This document shows positions 7,236 through 16,024 of a DNA stretch of 64,000 nucleotides, in pieces (position 1 is the stretch's first letter; every line of letters begins with the position of its first letter). Source of the stretch: Caldimonas brevitalea (GTDB taxonomy: Bacteria; Pseudomonadota; Gammaproteobacteria; Burkholderiales; Burkholderiaceae_C); contig NZ_CP011371.1 of the NCBI RefSeq assembly GCF_001017435.1, positions 2,294,001-2,358,000 on the forward strand. Reading direction: 5' to 3'. The position numbers and the translations under genes were made by a program. The notes under the pieces are model-generated. The model made no database searches, was not told the DNA's origin, and saw only the letters and a program-made list of their open reading frames with translations.

Positions 7236-10040
7236 ATGCAGCAAGTCCTGATTCGCATCGCCGCTGTTGCCGTCACCTATGGCGTCCTGGGGGCCGCCAC
7301 GGTGCTGCTGTCACTGCGCTTTGCGATTCCATCGCCGATCTTCCCCGCCACGGGCGTCGCGATGGGCGCCGTACTGGTGTGGGGCCTCAAAGTCCTGCCG
7401 GGGGTGTTCGCAGGCCGACTGCTGCTCACCGCTATCACGGGCGGAACGTTCGGACCCGCCGAGTACAGCTTGGCCTTCGAAGCGGCGGTTGCGGCGGGGG
7501 CGACGCTTCAAGCGGCTGCGGGTGGGTGGTTGGCGAGACGCATCATGCGACCGACCGAGTATCTGGACTCGGGCGGTCGGGTGGTCGCGTTTCTCGCGCT
7601 GATAGGCCCTGCAAGCTGCTGGATTGCGCCTGCCATCGGTGTGCCGGCGCTGGTGTGGCACGGGCGCATCGCGGCCGACGACGTCTGGTTCGTCTTCTAC
7701 AAGTGGTGGGTCGGGGACAGCATCGGGGCCATGTGGGTGGCGCCCATCTTCCTGCCGCTGTTCGGCCGGTTCCGCTCCCTTTGGCGATCGCGGGCGCCCA
7801 CCGTGGTGGGCACCTTGCTCTCGATGTCGTTGCTGCTGGGCGCCTCGCTAGCGGTGGTGACGAACCAGGAGAAGCAGCGGCTCAGCCGCAAGTTCGAAAA
7901 AGAAGTGACGGAGCGAGCGGACGCGATCAAAACGGCGTTGGGCCGCGTGGTGGCCGTTGCCGAGGGGGTGCGCCGATGGAGCGAGCGCACCAGCCCCGAA
8001 GCGCTGCCGGAGGCGGTGAGCGCCTTTGCGCTGCCGCAACTGCCCGCCGGCGCCACGGTGCGGCTCGACCACTCCGTTGCGGCGCCCGTGCCGCATGGCG
8101 ACCACCGTGCGGCGGTCGACCTCTCGCCCAGCCACTTCATGCTGCGGCTGCCCGGTGACCCGCCGATTCACGTGGAAGTGCCAGCGTTGCAGGTCATCGG
8201 CAACCCGGCATCCTGGTCTCCCGTCAGGCTGTGCCTCTTCGACGCACAGGTCGCACCCCCCAAGCCTATTTGGGGCGCGGACGGATGCCGCGAGGTCGGG
8301 AGGCGGTCCTTGCAGCGAGAGACCGAGATCGATTTCGCGGGCCGCCGACTGCTGCTGCGCGCGATTGCGCCCCCCGCATACGTCGCCCGCGACCGGTCGC
8401 CGGGGATGTTCACCGCCGACCTGCTGGCGATGGCGGGCAGCATCTTCGTGATTGCCTTCGTGCTGGTGATGACCGGGCGCACGCAGCGGGTCAAAGAGCT
8501 GGTCAACGAGCGCACCGCCGAACTCAGCGAGCGCGAGGAGCGCCTGCGCTTCATCCTTCGCTCGGCCGGGGTCGGCATCGTCTACGCAAGTCCGGGGGGG
8601 CTGGTGGAGCAGGTCAATGACGAGGCGTCGCGCATGATCGGCTTGAGCGAGTCGCAGGCCTTGCGCCGACATCTCACCGAGCTTGTGCAGCCGGACCAGG
8701 TGGACGCCCTGCGCGCCAGGATGCTCGCCGCATTGAAATCCGAGTTGCCCCCGGCGGTTCAGGAGGTCACCTTGGTCCGGCCGGACGCACCGCCGCTGGA
8801 GGTCCTGGCCACGCTGGCCGTCTCGCGATCGAGCGGGCGTTCTCAGCACATCGTCTGCATCCTCCACGACCTCACCGACGTGCGGCGGCTCCAGTCGGCA
8901 GAACTGGCCCAGTCGCTCGCCGAGCAAGAGAGCCATGCCAAGGGCGAGTTCGTGTCCCGAATGAGCCATGAGCTGCGAACGCCCTTGAACGCCATCCTCG
9001 GTTTCGCCCAGCTGATACGCGGTCGGCCACAAGACCCGGTGGCGGTGCGCAACGAAAAGCTGGCCCGCATCGAGCAAGCCGGGTGGCACTTGCTGGCGAT
9101 GATCGAAGACATCCTGCTGCTGGGCCGGCTAGAGGCCGGCACCGAGGCCGTGGTGGCCTCCACCGTCGACGTTCATGCCGTCATCGAGGACGGGCTTGCG
9201 CTGCTCGAACCTGAAGCGCGGGCACGTGGCATCGACATCGTTTGGCAACGAGAGCATGCGCGGCCCTATGTACGGGGCGACATGACCCGGGTGCAGCAGG
9301 TCCTGCTCAACTTCCTGACCAACGCCATCAAGTACAACCGGCCCTCGGGGCAAGTGCGGGTCAGCGTCATCGAAGGCGAGGACCAGTGGGGCATCGGCGT
9401 ATCGGACACCGGCATGGGCATGAGCCCGGAGCAGGTGCGGCAGTTGTTCATACCCTTCAACCGCCTGGGCCAGGAGCGCAAGGGAACGTCCGGCACGGGG
9501 ATCGGCCTTGTCATTTCGAGGCGATTGGCCGAGCAAATGCACGGCAGCGTCGAAGTGAAGAGCCAGGAAGGCGTGGGCTCGACGTTCACCTTGTGGTTGC
9601 CCAAGTCCCGGATGCCGGCCGCGGTGGTGCCCGAGGAGACCGTCCCCGGACCGGAAGACCGGGAACTGTGCGGCCGCGTCATGTACGTCGAGGACAACGA
9701 AGTCAACGTCGAGGTGATGCGTGCCGTGTTCGCGCACGACAAGGACGTCCGTCTGGTGACCTGCGGCACCGGCCAGGAAGCGGTCGAGAGCCTCGAGCGG
9801 GAGGACATCGACCTGGTGTTGCTGGACCTCGGGTTGCCGGACATGTCCGGCGAAGAAGCACTGCAAAGGCTCAGGGATTGCAGCACGCAGCCCTGTCCGC
9901 CCATCGTGGTGGTGAGCGCGGATGCCGAGGAATCGACGCGCGCCTGGGCCTGCAGCCAAGGCGCGGCCGACTGCATCCCGAAGCCTTTCGACGTCGCGCA
10001 ATTGCGGCAGACGGTGGCGAAGGTGCTCGAGGCGCGCTGA
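7236..10040 (+). CDS. Hybrid sensor histidine kinase with MASE1 membrane sensor, PAS and receiver domains
   Basis: Membrane signal-transduction kinase (934 aa). The N terminus (about 1-230) is a multi-pass MASE1-type sensor with GVLGAATVLLSLRFAIPSPIFPATG and the conserved KWWVGDSIGAMWVAP. It is followed by a periplasmic loop, a last transmembrane helix near 400-425, a PAS domain (about 440-555), HisKA with the phospho-acceptor His578 in MSHELRTPLNAILG, an HATPase domain (about 680-790, DTGMGMS and GTGIGLVISRRLAEQM), and a C-terminal receiver with MYVEDNE and the phospho-accepting Asp864 in VLLDLGLPDMSG. No separate response regulator is adjacent and no output domain is attached, so it may feed a remote phosphorelay. 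ATG 7236 is preferred over an upstream frame at 7182. Confidence 0.93.
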   Translation: MQQVLIRIAAVAVTYGVLGAATVLLSLRFAIPSPIFPATGVAMGAVLVWGLKVLPGVFAGRLLLTAITGGTFGPAEYSLAFEAAVAAGATLQAAAGGWLARRIMRPTEYLDSGGRVVAFLALIGPASCWIAPAIGVPALVWHGRIAADDVWFVFYKWWVGDSIGAMWVAPIFLPLFGRFRSLWRSRAPTVVGTLLSMSLLLGASLAVVTNQEKQRLSRKFEKEVTERADAIKTALGRVVAVAEGVRRWSERTSPEALPEAVSAFALPQLPAGATVRLDHSVAAPVPHGDHRAAVDLSPSHFMLRLPGDPPIHVEVPALQVIGNPASWSPVRLCLFDAQVAPPKPIWGADGCREVGRRSLQRETEIDFAGRRLLLRAIAPPAYVARDRSPGMFTADLLAMAGSIFVIAFVLVMTGRTQRVKELVNERTAELSEREERLRFILRSAGVGIVYASPGGLVEQVNDEASRMIGLSESQALRRHLTELVQPDQVDALRARMLAALKSELPPAVQEVTLVRPDAPPLEVLATLAVSRSSGRSQHIVCILHDLTDVRRLQSAELAQSLAEQESHAKGEFVSRMSHELRTPLNAILGFAQLIRGRPQDPVAVRNEKLARIEQAGWHLLAMIEDILLLGRLEAGTEAVVASTVDVHAVIEDGLALLEPEARARGIDIVWQREHARPYVRGDMTRVQQVLLNFLTNAIKYNRPSGQVRVSVIEGEDQWGIGVSDTGMGMSPEQVRQLFIPFNRLGQERKGTSGTGIGLVISRRLAEQMHGSVEVKSQEGVGSTFTLWLPKSRMPAAVVPEETVPGPEDRELCGRVMYVEDNEVNVEVMRAVFAHDKDVRLVTCGTGQEAVESLEREDIDLVLLDLGLPDMSGEEALQRLRDCSTQPCPPIVVVSADAEESTRAWACSQGAADCIPKPFDVAQLRQTVAKVLEAR

Positions 10041-10089
10041 GCGGCGCGCGCCTCACGGCATCGGTGGACGGCGCTCACGAGGTGTCGCC

Positions 10090-11064
10090 TCACTCCAGGT
10101 TCATCTTCTTGCGCTGCACCAGTTCGGAATACACCTTGGCCTTCAATGCGGCCTGCTGCTCGATCTCGGCTGGCGTCCACGCAATGCTCTCGAATGCGTA
10201 AGCTTCGAAGCGGGCCTTCACGTCGGGCTCAGCGAGCGCCTTCTTGACGTCCGCGTTGACCTTGTCGCGCACGGCGGCCGGAAGGCCGCGGGGCGCCACC
10301 AGCACGACAAAAGAGTTCACGTCCAGGCCGGCCGGGCCCCCAGCCTCCGCCACCGTCGGGACTTCCGGCAACTGGGAAAGGCGCTCGGGCGCCGCCACCG
10401 CGAGATAACGCAGCTTCCCGGCCTTGTAGGCCCCCTGGCTGGACGGCACGCTGCTGAAACTCCATGCGACGTCGTGCGCCCCGACCGACATGAACAGTTG
10501 AGACACTTCTCGGTAAGGCACATGGTGCATGTCGACGCCGGCCAGCGATTCGAGTTGCTCGCCCCCCAGGTGCCCCGGGCTGCCGACGCCCCACGAGCCG
10601 AACGTCACCTCCCCTGGCTGCGCCCTCGCCGCGGCGACCAGGTCAGACATGGACTTCAGTTTCGAGTCGCTGGCCACCGCCACCAGAAACGGCGTGCGAA
10701 ACAGCGCCGCGACCGGCTCGAAGGTCTTCAGTGTCTGCACGCCGCGCGACTTGTAGAGGTAAGGCAGCGCCGCCAAGTGTTCGCTGTCCAGCTGCAAAAG
10801 CGTGTACCCATCCGGCGAATCGCGCTTGACGGCGTCCATCGCGATGAAGCCCGCGCCCCCTGGCTTGTTCTCAACCAGGACACGTTGGTTCCAGAGCTTG
10901 CCGAGCTTCTCGGCCAGGAGCCGCAGCACCGCATCGGGGCCGCTGCCGGGCGCGAACGCGGTGATCAAGGTCACCGGCCGGGAGGGGAAGGTGCCCTCGG
11001 CCTGCACGACATGGACGGCGAATGGGGCCAGTGCACCGAAGAACAGTTTCGTGTTCAAGTACAT
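10090..11064 (-). CDS. Bug-family tripartite tricarboxylate transporter substrate-binding protein (TctC-like)
   Basis: Periplasmic solute-binding protein (324 aa). After a signal peptide (cleavage near HVVQA-EG) comes the Bug-family wording FPSRPVTLITAFAPGSGPD and VLVENKPGGAGFIAMDAVKR, then YREVSQLFMSVGAHDVAWS and the C-terminal LPEVPTVAEAGGPAGLDVNSF. Such proteins are very abundant in Burkholderiales and bind carboxylates, often those of the neighbouring catabolic operon, here gentisate. I chose ATG 11064 because ggag sits 8 bp upstream; ATG 11082 is an alternative. The frame is open far upstream, through a broken FAA hydrolase gene, so a fusion product is possible in principle. No tctA/tctB membrane genes are in the window. 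Confidence 0.88.
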   Translation of the reverse strand: MYLNTKLFFGALAPFAVHVVQAEGTFPSRPVTLITAFAPGSGPDAVLRLLAEKLGKLWNQRVLVENKPGGAGFIAMDAVKRDSPDGYTLLQLDSEHLAALPYLYKSRGVQTLKTFEPVAALFRTPFLVAVASDSKLKSMSDLVAAARAQPGEVTFGSWGVGSPGHLGGEQLESLAGVDMHHVPYREVSQLFMSVGAHDVAWSFSSVPSSQGAYKAGKLRYLAVAAPERLSQLPEVPTVAEAGGPAGLDVNSFVVLVAPRGLPAAVRDKVNADVKKALAEPDVKARFEAYAFESIAWTPAEIEQQAALKAKVYSELVQRKKMNLE

Positions 11065-11450
11065 GAGGGTTCTCCGTGTCATGTCGAGGCCGCAGGGGTG
11101 GTGGCCGTGAACGAGAGCCGCAGCGCCGTGGGCGTCGACGACACGAAAGCCCGCCGCGCCGATCGCCAAGACCAGCTCCATTTCGGGGTGGAGATTCTTC
11201 GTCCCAGGGGGATGGGCGACCGTGGCGCTGGACTCGACCAGAGGCGAGGGCGACTTGGTGAAATGGCAGGGCCGCTCGCTCGCTTTGTCGACCGGTTGGC
11301 CCATCTCGAGTGCGTGTGCATGGTGGTTGCGTCCCACGAAGAACCGTCGGTGGATCGGAAGGCGCTCGGCCTTGCCGCACACCGGCAGCGAGTTCAGAAG
11401 GGGGCGCCCAGAGGTCGGCCGTGCTCAGGGTGAGGCGGTCGGCCAGGGCG
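11065..11450 (-). pseudogene. Truncated fumarylpyruvate hydrolase (FAA hydrolase family), N-terminal half only
   Basis: The frame directly after the gentisate dioxygenase stop codon, continuous with the Bug gene, translates into the N-terminal half of a fumarylacetoacetate hydrolase family protein. Visible: FFVGRNHHAHALEMGQPVDK (His-Glu catalytic dyad region), TKNLHPEMELVLAIGA (two Glu metal ligands) and GLDMTRR (Asp metal ligand). In intact homologues GLDMTRRDLQ is followed by about 100 more residues; here the sequence changes at once to TLMYLNTKLFF, the start of the Bug signal peptide. So the C-terminal half is deleted and the junction is in frame. Fumarylpyruvate hydrolase is the expected last enzyme of the gentisate pathway in this operon. 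No ATG precedes it; only a GTG at 11382. Confidence 0.8.
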
Positions 11451-11452
11451 TC

Positions 11453-12490
11453 TCAGCCGCGGGTCTCGAAAATGCCGAGCTTGCGATGCAGCGGCGTCTC
11501 GTCTGCAATGAACAGGAACGCGGCAGCGTCGCCCGATCGGTTGGTCAGGGTCACTTCGCAATACCCCGGTGCGCAGCACGTGTCGGCCTCGACGAGGGTG
11601 AAGCGCTGGGTCTCGATCTGCACGTCGACGCAGCCTTCGATGAGGTGGAACACGCTCGCGGGCGAGCGCACCGGCAGGCGTAGCGCCTGTGCGGGGCGCA
11701 GCATCAGTGCGTAGTAGCCGAGGATGTTCTGCGCGTCGTCGCCCGTGGCCGGGTTGACGTAGCTGACCTGCACCGCGGCGAGCTCGGGCTCGGCGACGGC
11801 CAGCGACTCGAGCGCTGCACGTGTGTCGGTCCAGGGGTAGTGCAGCATCGGGTAGGCCTTGTCGGCGCGGACGAACAGCGGGGTTGGCACCACACCGCCT
11901 TGCGCATACGTGCGAGTGCCGGTGCCGGAGGCGGCCGTCTCGCCCCGGGCCCCGACGTGGTACGAGGCCTCGATGTAATGCACCAGCGGCAGGTCGAGCA
12001 CGTCGAGCCACACGACAGGCTCGTCACCCTCGTGACCGTGCTCGTGCCACAGCCCGCTCGGCGTGAGGATCAGGTCGCCCCGGCACATCGGGTACTTCTG
12101 ACCGTCGACGGTCGTGTAGGCACCCTGTCCCTCGACGATCATCCGCACCGCATTCGGCGTATGGCGGTGCGCAGGCGTCGACTCGCCTGGCAGCAGCAGC
12201 TGCATGCCCAGGTAGATGGCGGCGCTGGCCTGCATCTTCTCCAGGCCGTGGCCGGGATTGGCGAGCACCAGGACACGGCGCTCGGCCTTCTCGATGGGTG
12301 TCAGTTCACCGGCCTTCAGCAGCAACGGCCGCAGCGCTTCATAGGACCACTGGGTGGCGCGCGTTTGCGGACGCGGCCGGCCCGGTGGCAGCAAGGCCCG
12401 CAAGCTGGGCCACAGCGGCACCAAGTTCTGGCGCTTCAGCTTGGCGACATAGTCATGGGGCAGGTCTTCGAGACGCCCGAGTTCACTCAT
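11453..12490 (-). CDS. Gentisate 1,2-dioxygenase
   Basis: Ring-cleaving dioxygenase (345 aa) that converts gentisate to maleylpyruvate with Fe(II) and O2. Bicupin protein: the first cupin has the iron-binding HRHT motif (His108, His110) in PAHRHTPNAVRMIVEG, followed by LILTPSGLWHEHGHEG; the second cupin is weaker, around residues 270-330. Length and motif order match the family. It sits 15 bp downstream of the aromatic hydroxylase that would make gentisate, and immediately before the broken hydrolase, forming one operon read right to left. Confidence 0.93.
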   Translation of the reverse strand: MSELGRLEDLPHDYVAKLKRQNLVPLWPSLRALLPPGRPRPQTRATQWSYEALRPLLLKAGELTPIEKAERRVLVLANPGHGLEKMQASAAIYLGMQLLLPGESTPAHRHTPNAVRMIVEGQGAYTTVDGQKYPMCRGDLILTPSGLWHEHGHEGDEPVVWLDVLDLPLVHYIEASYHVGARGETAASGTGTRTYAQGGVVPTPLFVRADKAYPMLHYPWTDTRAALESLAVAEPELAAVQVSYVNPATGDDAQNILGYYALMLRPAQALRLPVRSPASVFHLIEGCVDVQIETQRFTLVEADTCCAPGYCEVTLTNRSGDAAAFLFIADETPLHRKLGIFETRG

Positions 12491-12505
12491 GATCTTCTCC
12501 TGGAT

Positions 12506-13708
12506 TCAATCCGCAAGACAGTTGTCGACGCGCCAGCCGTAGAGCCACTCCATCGCGTCGTAAAAGCGCTCGGGCGATCTGTCCTTCCAAAGCTGATTGC
12601 GCACCAGGCGCTCCACGCCCTTGGCGTGGAAAATGCGACCCAGCTCGCGCGCCGACAACACGATGCGTGCGGTGCGCACGATGCGCGAGCGCTGGTAGTG
12701 CTCGTAAGCCTTGGCGAAGTCGTTGTCATGCACGCGCAAGGCTTCGCCCAGCGTGACGGCGTCTTCCATCGCCATGCACGCGCCTTGCGCCAGATACTGC
12801 AGCGTGGGGTGCGCCGCGTCGCCCAGCAGCGTGACGCGGCCGAAGTTCCACTGCCCGATGGGCTCGCGGTCGACCGTCGCCCAGCGCCGCCAATCCTTCG
12901 GCAAGTCGATCAGCTGGCGTGCACGCGGGCAGATGCCCTGGAAATAGCTCTGCACCTCTTCGCGGCTGCCCTCGCGCACGCTCCACGCCTCCTGCTCGCG
13001 GCTGTGGAAGGTGACCACGACGTTGTATTGCTCGCCGCCACGCAGCGGGTAATGCACCAAGTGACAGTTCGGCCCAACCCAGATGCTGGCGGCGTTCCAC
13101 TGCAGGTCCTCGGGAAAGTCGCGTTTGTCCACCACCGCTCGGTACACGACATGCCCTGAGACGCGCGCTGCATCGCCGACGTATTGCTGGCGCACGGTCG
13201 ACTTCACCCCGTCTGCGGCGATCAGGACGATGCCATGGTGACGATGCCCACGCGCGTCGATCACCGTGACGCCGGCCTCGCTCTGTTCCACATGCTGCAC
13301 CTGCGTGGACGTCGAGATCTCGATGCGGCCGGTGGCCCGCGCGCCGTCGAGGAGCGAGCGATGCACGTCGGCGCGGTGGATCACCGCATAGGGGTTGCCA
13401 AAGCGCCGGCGAAAGGCTGCACCCGTCGGAATGCGGCCTGTCAGCGTCTCGTCCAGTGCGTCGTGCATCACCATTTCGTCCGTGTAGACGGCCTGCGCGC
13501 GGGCCATCTCGCCGATGCCGAGCGCGTCGAAAGCCGCGAATGCGTTGGGCCCCAGTTGCATGCCGGCGCCGACCTCACCCAGTTGCGCTGATTGCTCCAG
13601 CACCTTGACCGGGTGGCCCCGGCGGGCGAGGGCGAGTGCTGCGGCGATGCCGCCTATCCCGCCACCTGCCACCAGCACCAAGCGCTCCTCACGTGATGTC
13701 TCTGTCAT
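12506..13708 (-). CDS. FAD-dependent 3-hydroxybenzoate 6-monooxygenase (probable)
   Basis: Class A flavoprotein hydroxylase (400 aa) expected to convert 3-hydroxybenzoate to gentisate using NADH and O2. Seen: FAD-binding GGGIGG (residues 15-20), the ADG motif LIAADGVKSTVR, and the second FAD motif LLGDAAHPTLQYLAQGACMAMEDA. The substrate call rests on close wording to known 3HB 6-hydroxylases (YAVIHRADVH, REPIGQWNFGRVTLLGDAAHP) and on the adjacent gentisate dioxygenase; a salicylate 5-hydroxylating role would need a different (multicomponent) enzyme. First gene of the operon, 106 bp from the divergent LysR gene. ATG 13708 chosen over an upstream start at 13741. Confidence 0.88.
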   Translation of the reverse strand: MTETSREERLVLVAGGGIGGIAAALALARRGHPVKVLEQSAQLGEVGAGMQLGPNAFAAFDALGIGEMARAQAVYTDEMVMHDALDETLTGRIPTGAAFRRRFGNPYAVIHRADVHRSLLDGARATGRIEISTSTQVQHVEQSEAGVTVIDARGHRHHGIVLIAADGVKSTVRQQYVGDAARVSGHVVYRAVVDKRDFPEDLQWNAASIWVGPNCHLVHYPLRGGEQYNVVVTFHSREQEAWSVREGSREEVQSYFQGICPRARQLIDLPKDWRRWATVDREPIGQWNFGRVTLLGDAAHPTLQYLAQGACMAMEDAVTLGEALRVHDNDFAKAYEHYQRSRIVRTARIVLSARELGRIFHAKGVERLVRNQLWKDRSPERFYDAMEWLYGWRVDNCLAD

Positions 13709-13791
13709 TTCTTGTTGACGCAAGCAGTCGACCTGAACCAACTATCGGCGCCGAGGACTATTGCGTCGATGCGAAATGGCGAATACGCTGC

Positions 13792-13806
13792 ATATCGTTT
13801 TGATAT
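13792..13806 (+). promoter_or_regulatory. Dyad ATATC-N5-GATAT, probable LysR operator
   Basis: A perfect 5-bp inverted repeat with a 5-bp spacer, lying 8 bp before the LysR start in the 106-bp divergent region between that gene and the 3-hydroxybenzoate hydroxylase. It contains the T-N11-A pattern typical of LysR recognition sites. The role is inferred from position and symmetry only. Confidence 0.5.
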
Positions 13807-13814
13807 AGAGCACG

Positions 13815-14723
13815 ATGGCGAAGCTGGATGTCGACTGGCTCGACGTGTTCGTCGAGATCTACAAGACGCAGAGCGTCTCGCGCGCCGCGTTGCGGCTCGG
13901 CATTGCACAGGCGAGTGCGAGCATTGCGCTCAACAAGCTGCGCCGGCACTTTGACGACCCGCTGTTCTGTCGCACCTCACAGGGCATGGAGGCGACACCG
14001 CGCGCACAAAGCATTTACCCCGACATTCAGGAAGCGCTGCTGCGCATCGAGAAAGCGCGGGGCACGCGCGGTGCCTTTTCACCTGCCGACGAGCAACGCG
14101 AGTTCCGGATCTGCATGACCGACATCAGCGAGATCGTGCTGCTGCCCAAGCTGATCAACCACTTGCAGCAAACGGCCCCAGGCGTCTCGGTCCAGGCCGA
14201 GAAGATCTCGCCCGACAGCCGGCGCGGCCTCGAATCGGGCGAACTGGACCTGGCGGTCGGGTTCACGCCCGACCTGGACGCCGGCTTCTACCAGCAGGCG
14301 CTGTTCGTCCAGAACTTCGTCTGCCTGGCGTCGCAAGCGCATCCACGCATCCGCGGCAAGCTCGACCGCCGTGCCTTTTCGGCGGAAGGGCACATCGTGG
14401 TCACCACGGCGGGAACGGGGCACTCGATCGTCGACAAGGTGCTCGTCAAGCACAAGCTGGAGCGACAGGCGGTGCTGCGGGTGCCCAGCTTTCTCGGGGT
14501 CGGGCGGATCGTCGCGCAGACAGAACTTCTGGTCATCGTTCCCAGGCTGCTGGGGACGGCGTTGGCATCGCAAGAGCGGGTTCAGGTGCTGGAGCCGCCG
14601 GTGCCGCTGCCGTCGTACAAGGTCAAGCAGCATTGGCATGAGCGGTTCAACCTGGACGCGGGCAGCATCTGGCTGCGCAGGACGATGGCCGGGCTGTTTT
14701 CGGGGCGGCGGATGGACGGGTGA
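13815..14723 (+). CDS. LysR-family regulator of the gentisate operon (NahR/NagR-like)
   Basis: Transcription factor (302 aa). N-terminal helix-turn-helix (about 5-65: LDVFVEIYKTQSVSRAALRLG, SASIALNKLRRHFDDPLF) and a C-terminal effector-binding domain. The opening MAKLDVDWLDVF and the RTSQGMEATPRAQ segment are typical of the NahR/NagR/DntR subgroup that senses hydroxylated aromatic acids. It is transcribed away from the hydroxylase-dioxygenase operon, the classic arrangement for its activator. The probable inducer is 3-hydroxybenzoate or gentisate (inference). Confidence 0.9.
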   Translation: MAKLDVDWLDVFVEIYKTQSVSRAALRLGIAQASASIALNKLRRHFDDPLFCRTSQGMEATPRAQSIYPDIQEALLRIEKARGTRGAFSPADEQREFRICMTDISEIVLLPKLINHLQQTAPGVSVQAEKISPDSRRGLESGELDLAVGFTPDLDAGFYQQALFVQNFVCLASQAHPRIRGKLDRRAFSAEGHIVVTTAGTGHSIVDKVLVKHKLERQAVLRVPSFLGVGRIVAQTELLVIVPRLLGTALASQERVQVLEPPVPLPSYKVKQHWHERFNLDAGSIWLRRTMAGLFSGRRMDG

Positions 14724-14903
14724 GGAGAGGGGGGAACCGTAGAACTGCGGCGGGACAGGGTGCGCAAAGAAGCTCAAGGTGCTCGATAGCACCAATGGCC
14801 CGGTTCGTATTGGTGGCCGGAGCCGTTGCCCTTGCGAAAGGAGAGGTGGAACCCGAACCGAGCCCCACGGAAATGGGTGCAATTGGATGTAGCATTGGCG
14901 AGA

Positions 14904-15956
14904 ATGATCGGTTTCCACTCCGTCCAGATCACGCCCGAAGTCCTGCAACTCATCGCCAAGCTCGATGAGTTCAAGGGTGCGTGGCGCGCGGCTGGCGGCT
15001 TGGCTCCGGCCCGCCTCTCGGCCCTGCGCCGTGTTGCTACCGTCGAAAGCATCGGTTCGTCTACCCGTATCGAGGGCGGCAGGCTGTCGGACGGGGAAGT
15101 CGAGTGCCTATTGTCCAACCTGCAGGGCAAGTCTTTCACGGAACGCGACGAGCAGGAGGTGGCCGGCTATGCCGAGGTCATCGAGCGGGTGTATTCATGC
15201 TGGGAGGATCTGCCGCTGACCGAGAAGCACATCAAGCAGTTGCACCGCGACCTGCTGGCGTACAGCGAGAAGGACGCCTGGCACCGGGGAAGCTACAGAA
15301 CTTCCACGAACGGCGTCGCCGCCTCGGAAGAGGACGGCAAGCAAGCGGGCCTGGTCTTCGAGACGGCAGCGCCTTTCGACATCCCAAGCCTGATGACCGA
15401 ACTGGTCACCTGGTTCAACGAAGAGCGCAGCGCCGCGCGGCTCCACCCCTTGCTGCTCATCGGCATTTGGGTCGTGGTCTTCTTGCAGATCCACCCCTTC
15501 CAGAACGGCAACGGGCCCCTGAGCCGGGCGCTGAGCACCTTGTTACTGCTGCACGCCGGCTATGCCTTCGTGCCCTACAGCTCACTCGAAAGCGTGATCG
15601 AACAGAGCAAGGAGGCCTACTGCGTCGCGCTGCGGCAGACGCAAGCCACCATTCGCTCGGAGTCTCCGAACTGGCAGCCCTGGCTGGTTTTTTTCCTGCG
15701 GGCGCTGGCGGAGCAGGTCGGTCGACTCGACCGCAAGGTGGAGCGCGAGAAGACCGTGCTGGCCGCGCTGCCCGAACTCTCGCTGCAGATTGTCGAGTTT
15801 GCGCGGGAGAGTGGGCGCGTCACGATGGGCGATGCGATTCGGCTGACGGGCGGCAACCGCAACACCCTCAAGCAGCATTTCCGTTCGCTCGTTGTCCGGG
15901 GGCAGCTTCGGCGGCACGGCAGTGGTCGAGGCGTCTGGTATGAACTGGGGTCATAA
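14904..15956 (+). CDS. Fic family protein with altered catalytic motif
   Basis: Fic/DOC-fold protein (350 aa from ATG 14904) with an N-terminal Fic_N region, a central Fic domain and a C-terminal winged helix-like segment (LTGGNRNTLKQHFRSLVVRGQLRRHG). The class II inhibitory helix motif (S/T)xxxE(G/N) is intact at residues 53-58, STRIEG. The active-site motif HPFx(D/E)GN(G/K)RxxR reads HPFQNGNGPLSR at 197-208: the catalytic His197 is kept, but the metal-binding acid is Asn201 and the first Arg is Pro205. Canonical Fic enzymes transfer AMP or other nucleotides to proteins; with these changes activity may be lost or altered. First gene of the accessory region. The frame is open to 14826, so the start is uncertain. 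Confidence 0.85.
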   Translation: MIGFHSVQITPEVLQLIAKLDEFKGAWRAAGGLAPARLSALRRVATVESIGSSTRIEGGRLSDGEVECLLSNLQGKSFTERDEQEVAGYAEVIERVYSCWEDLPLTEKHIKQLHRDLLAYSEKDAWHRGSYRTSTNGVAASEEDGKQAGLVFETAAPFDIPSLMTELVTWFNEERSAARLHPLLLIGIWVVVFLQIHPFQNGNGPLSRALSTLLLLHAGYAFVPYSSLESVIEQSKEAYCVALRQTQATIRSESPNWQPWLVFFLRALAEQVGRLDRKVEREKTVLAALPELSLQIVEFARESGRVTMGDAIRLTGGNRNTLKQHFRSLVVRGQLRRHGSGRGVWYELGS

Positions 15957-16024
15957 AACAAGGAACGGCGGCTGGCGTTTTCAACCATGACCAGCACGGC
16001 TGTTCCGATTCAAAGGTACCTGAC

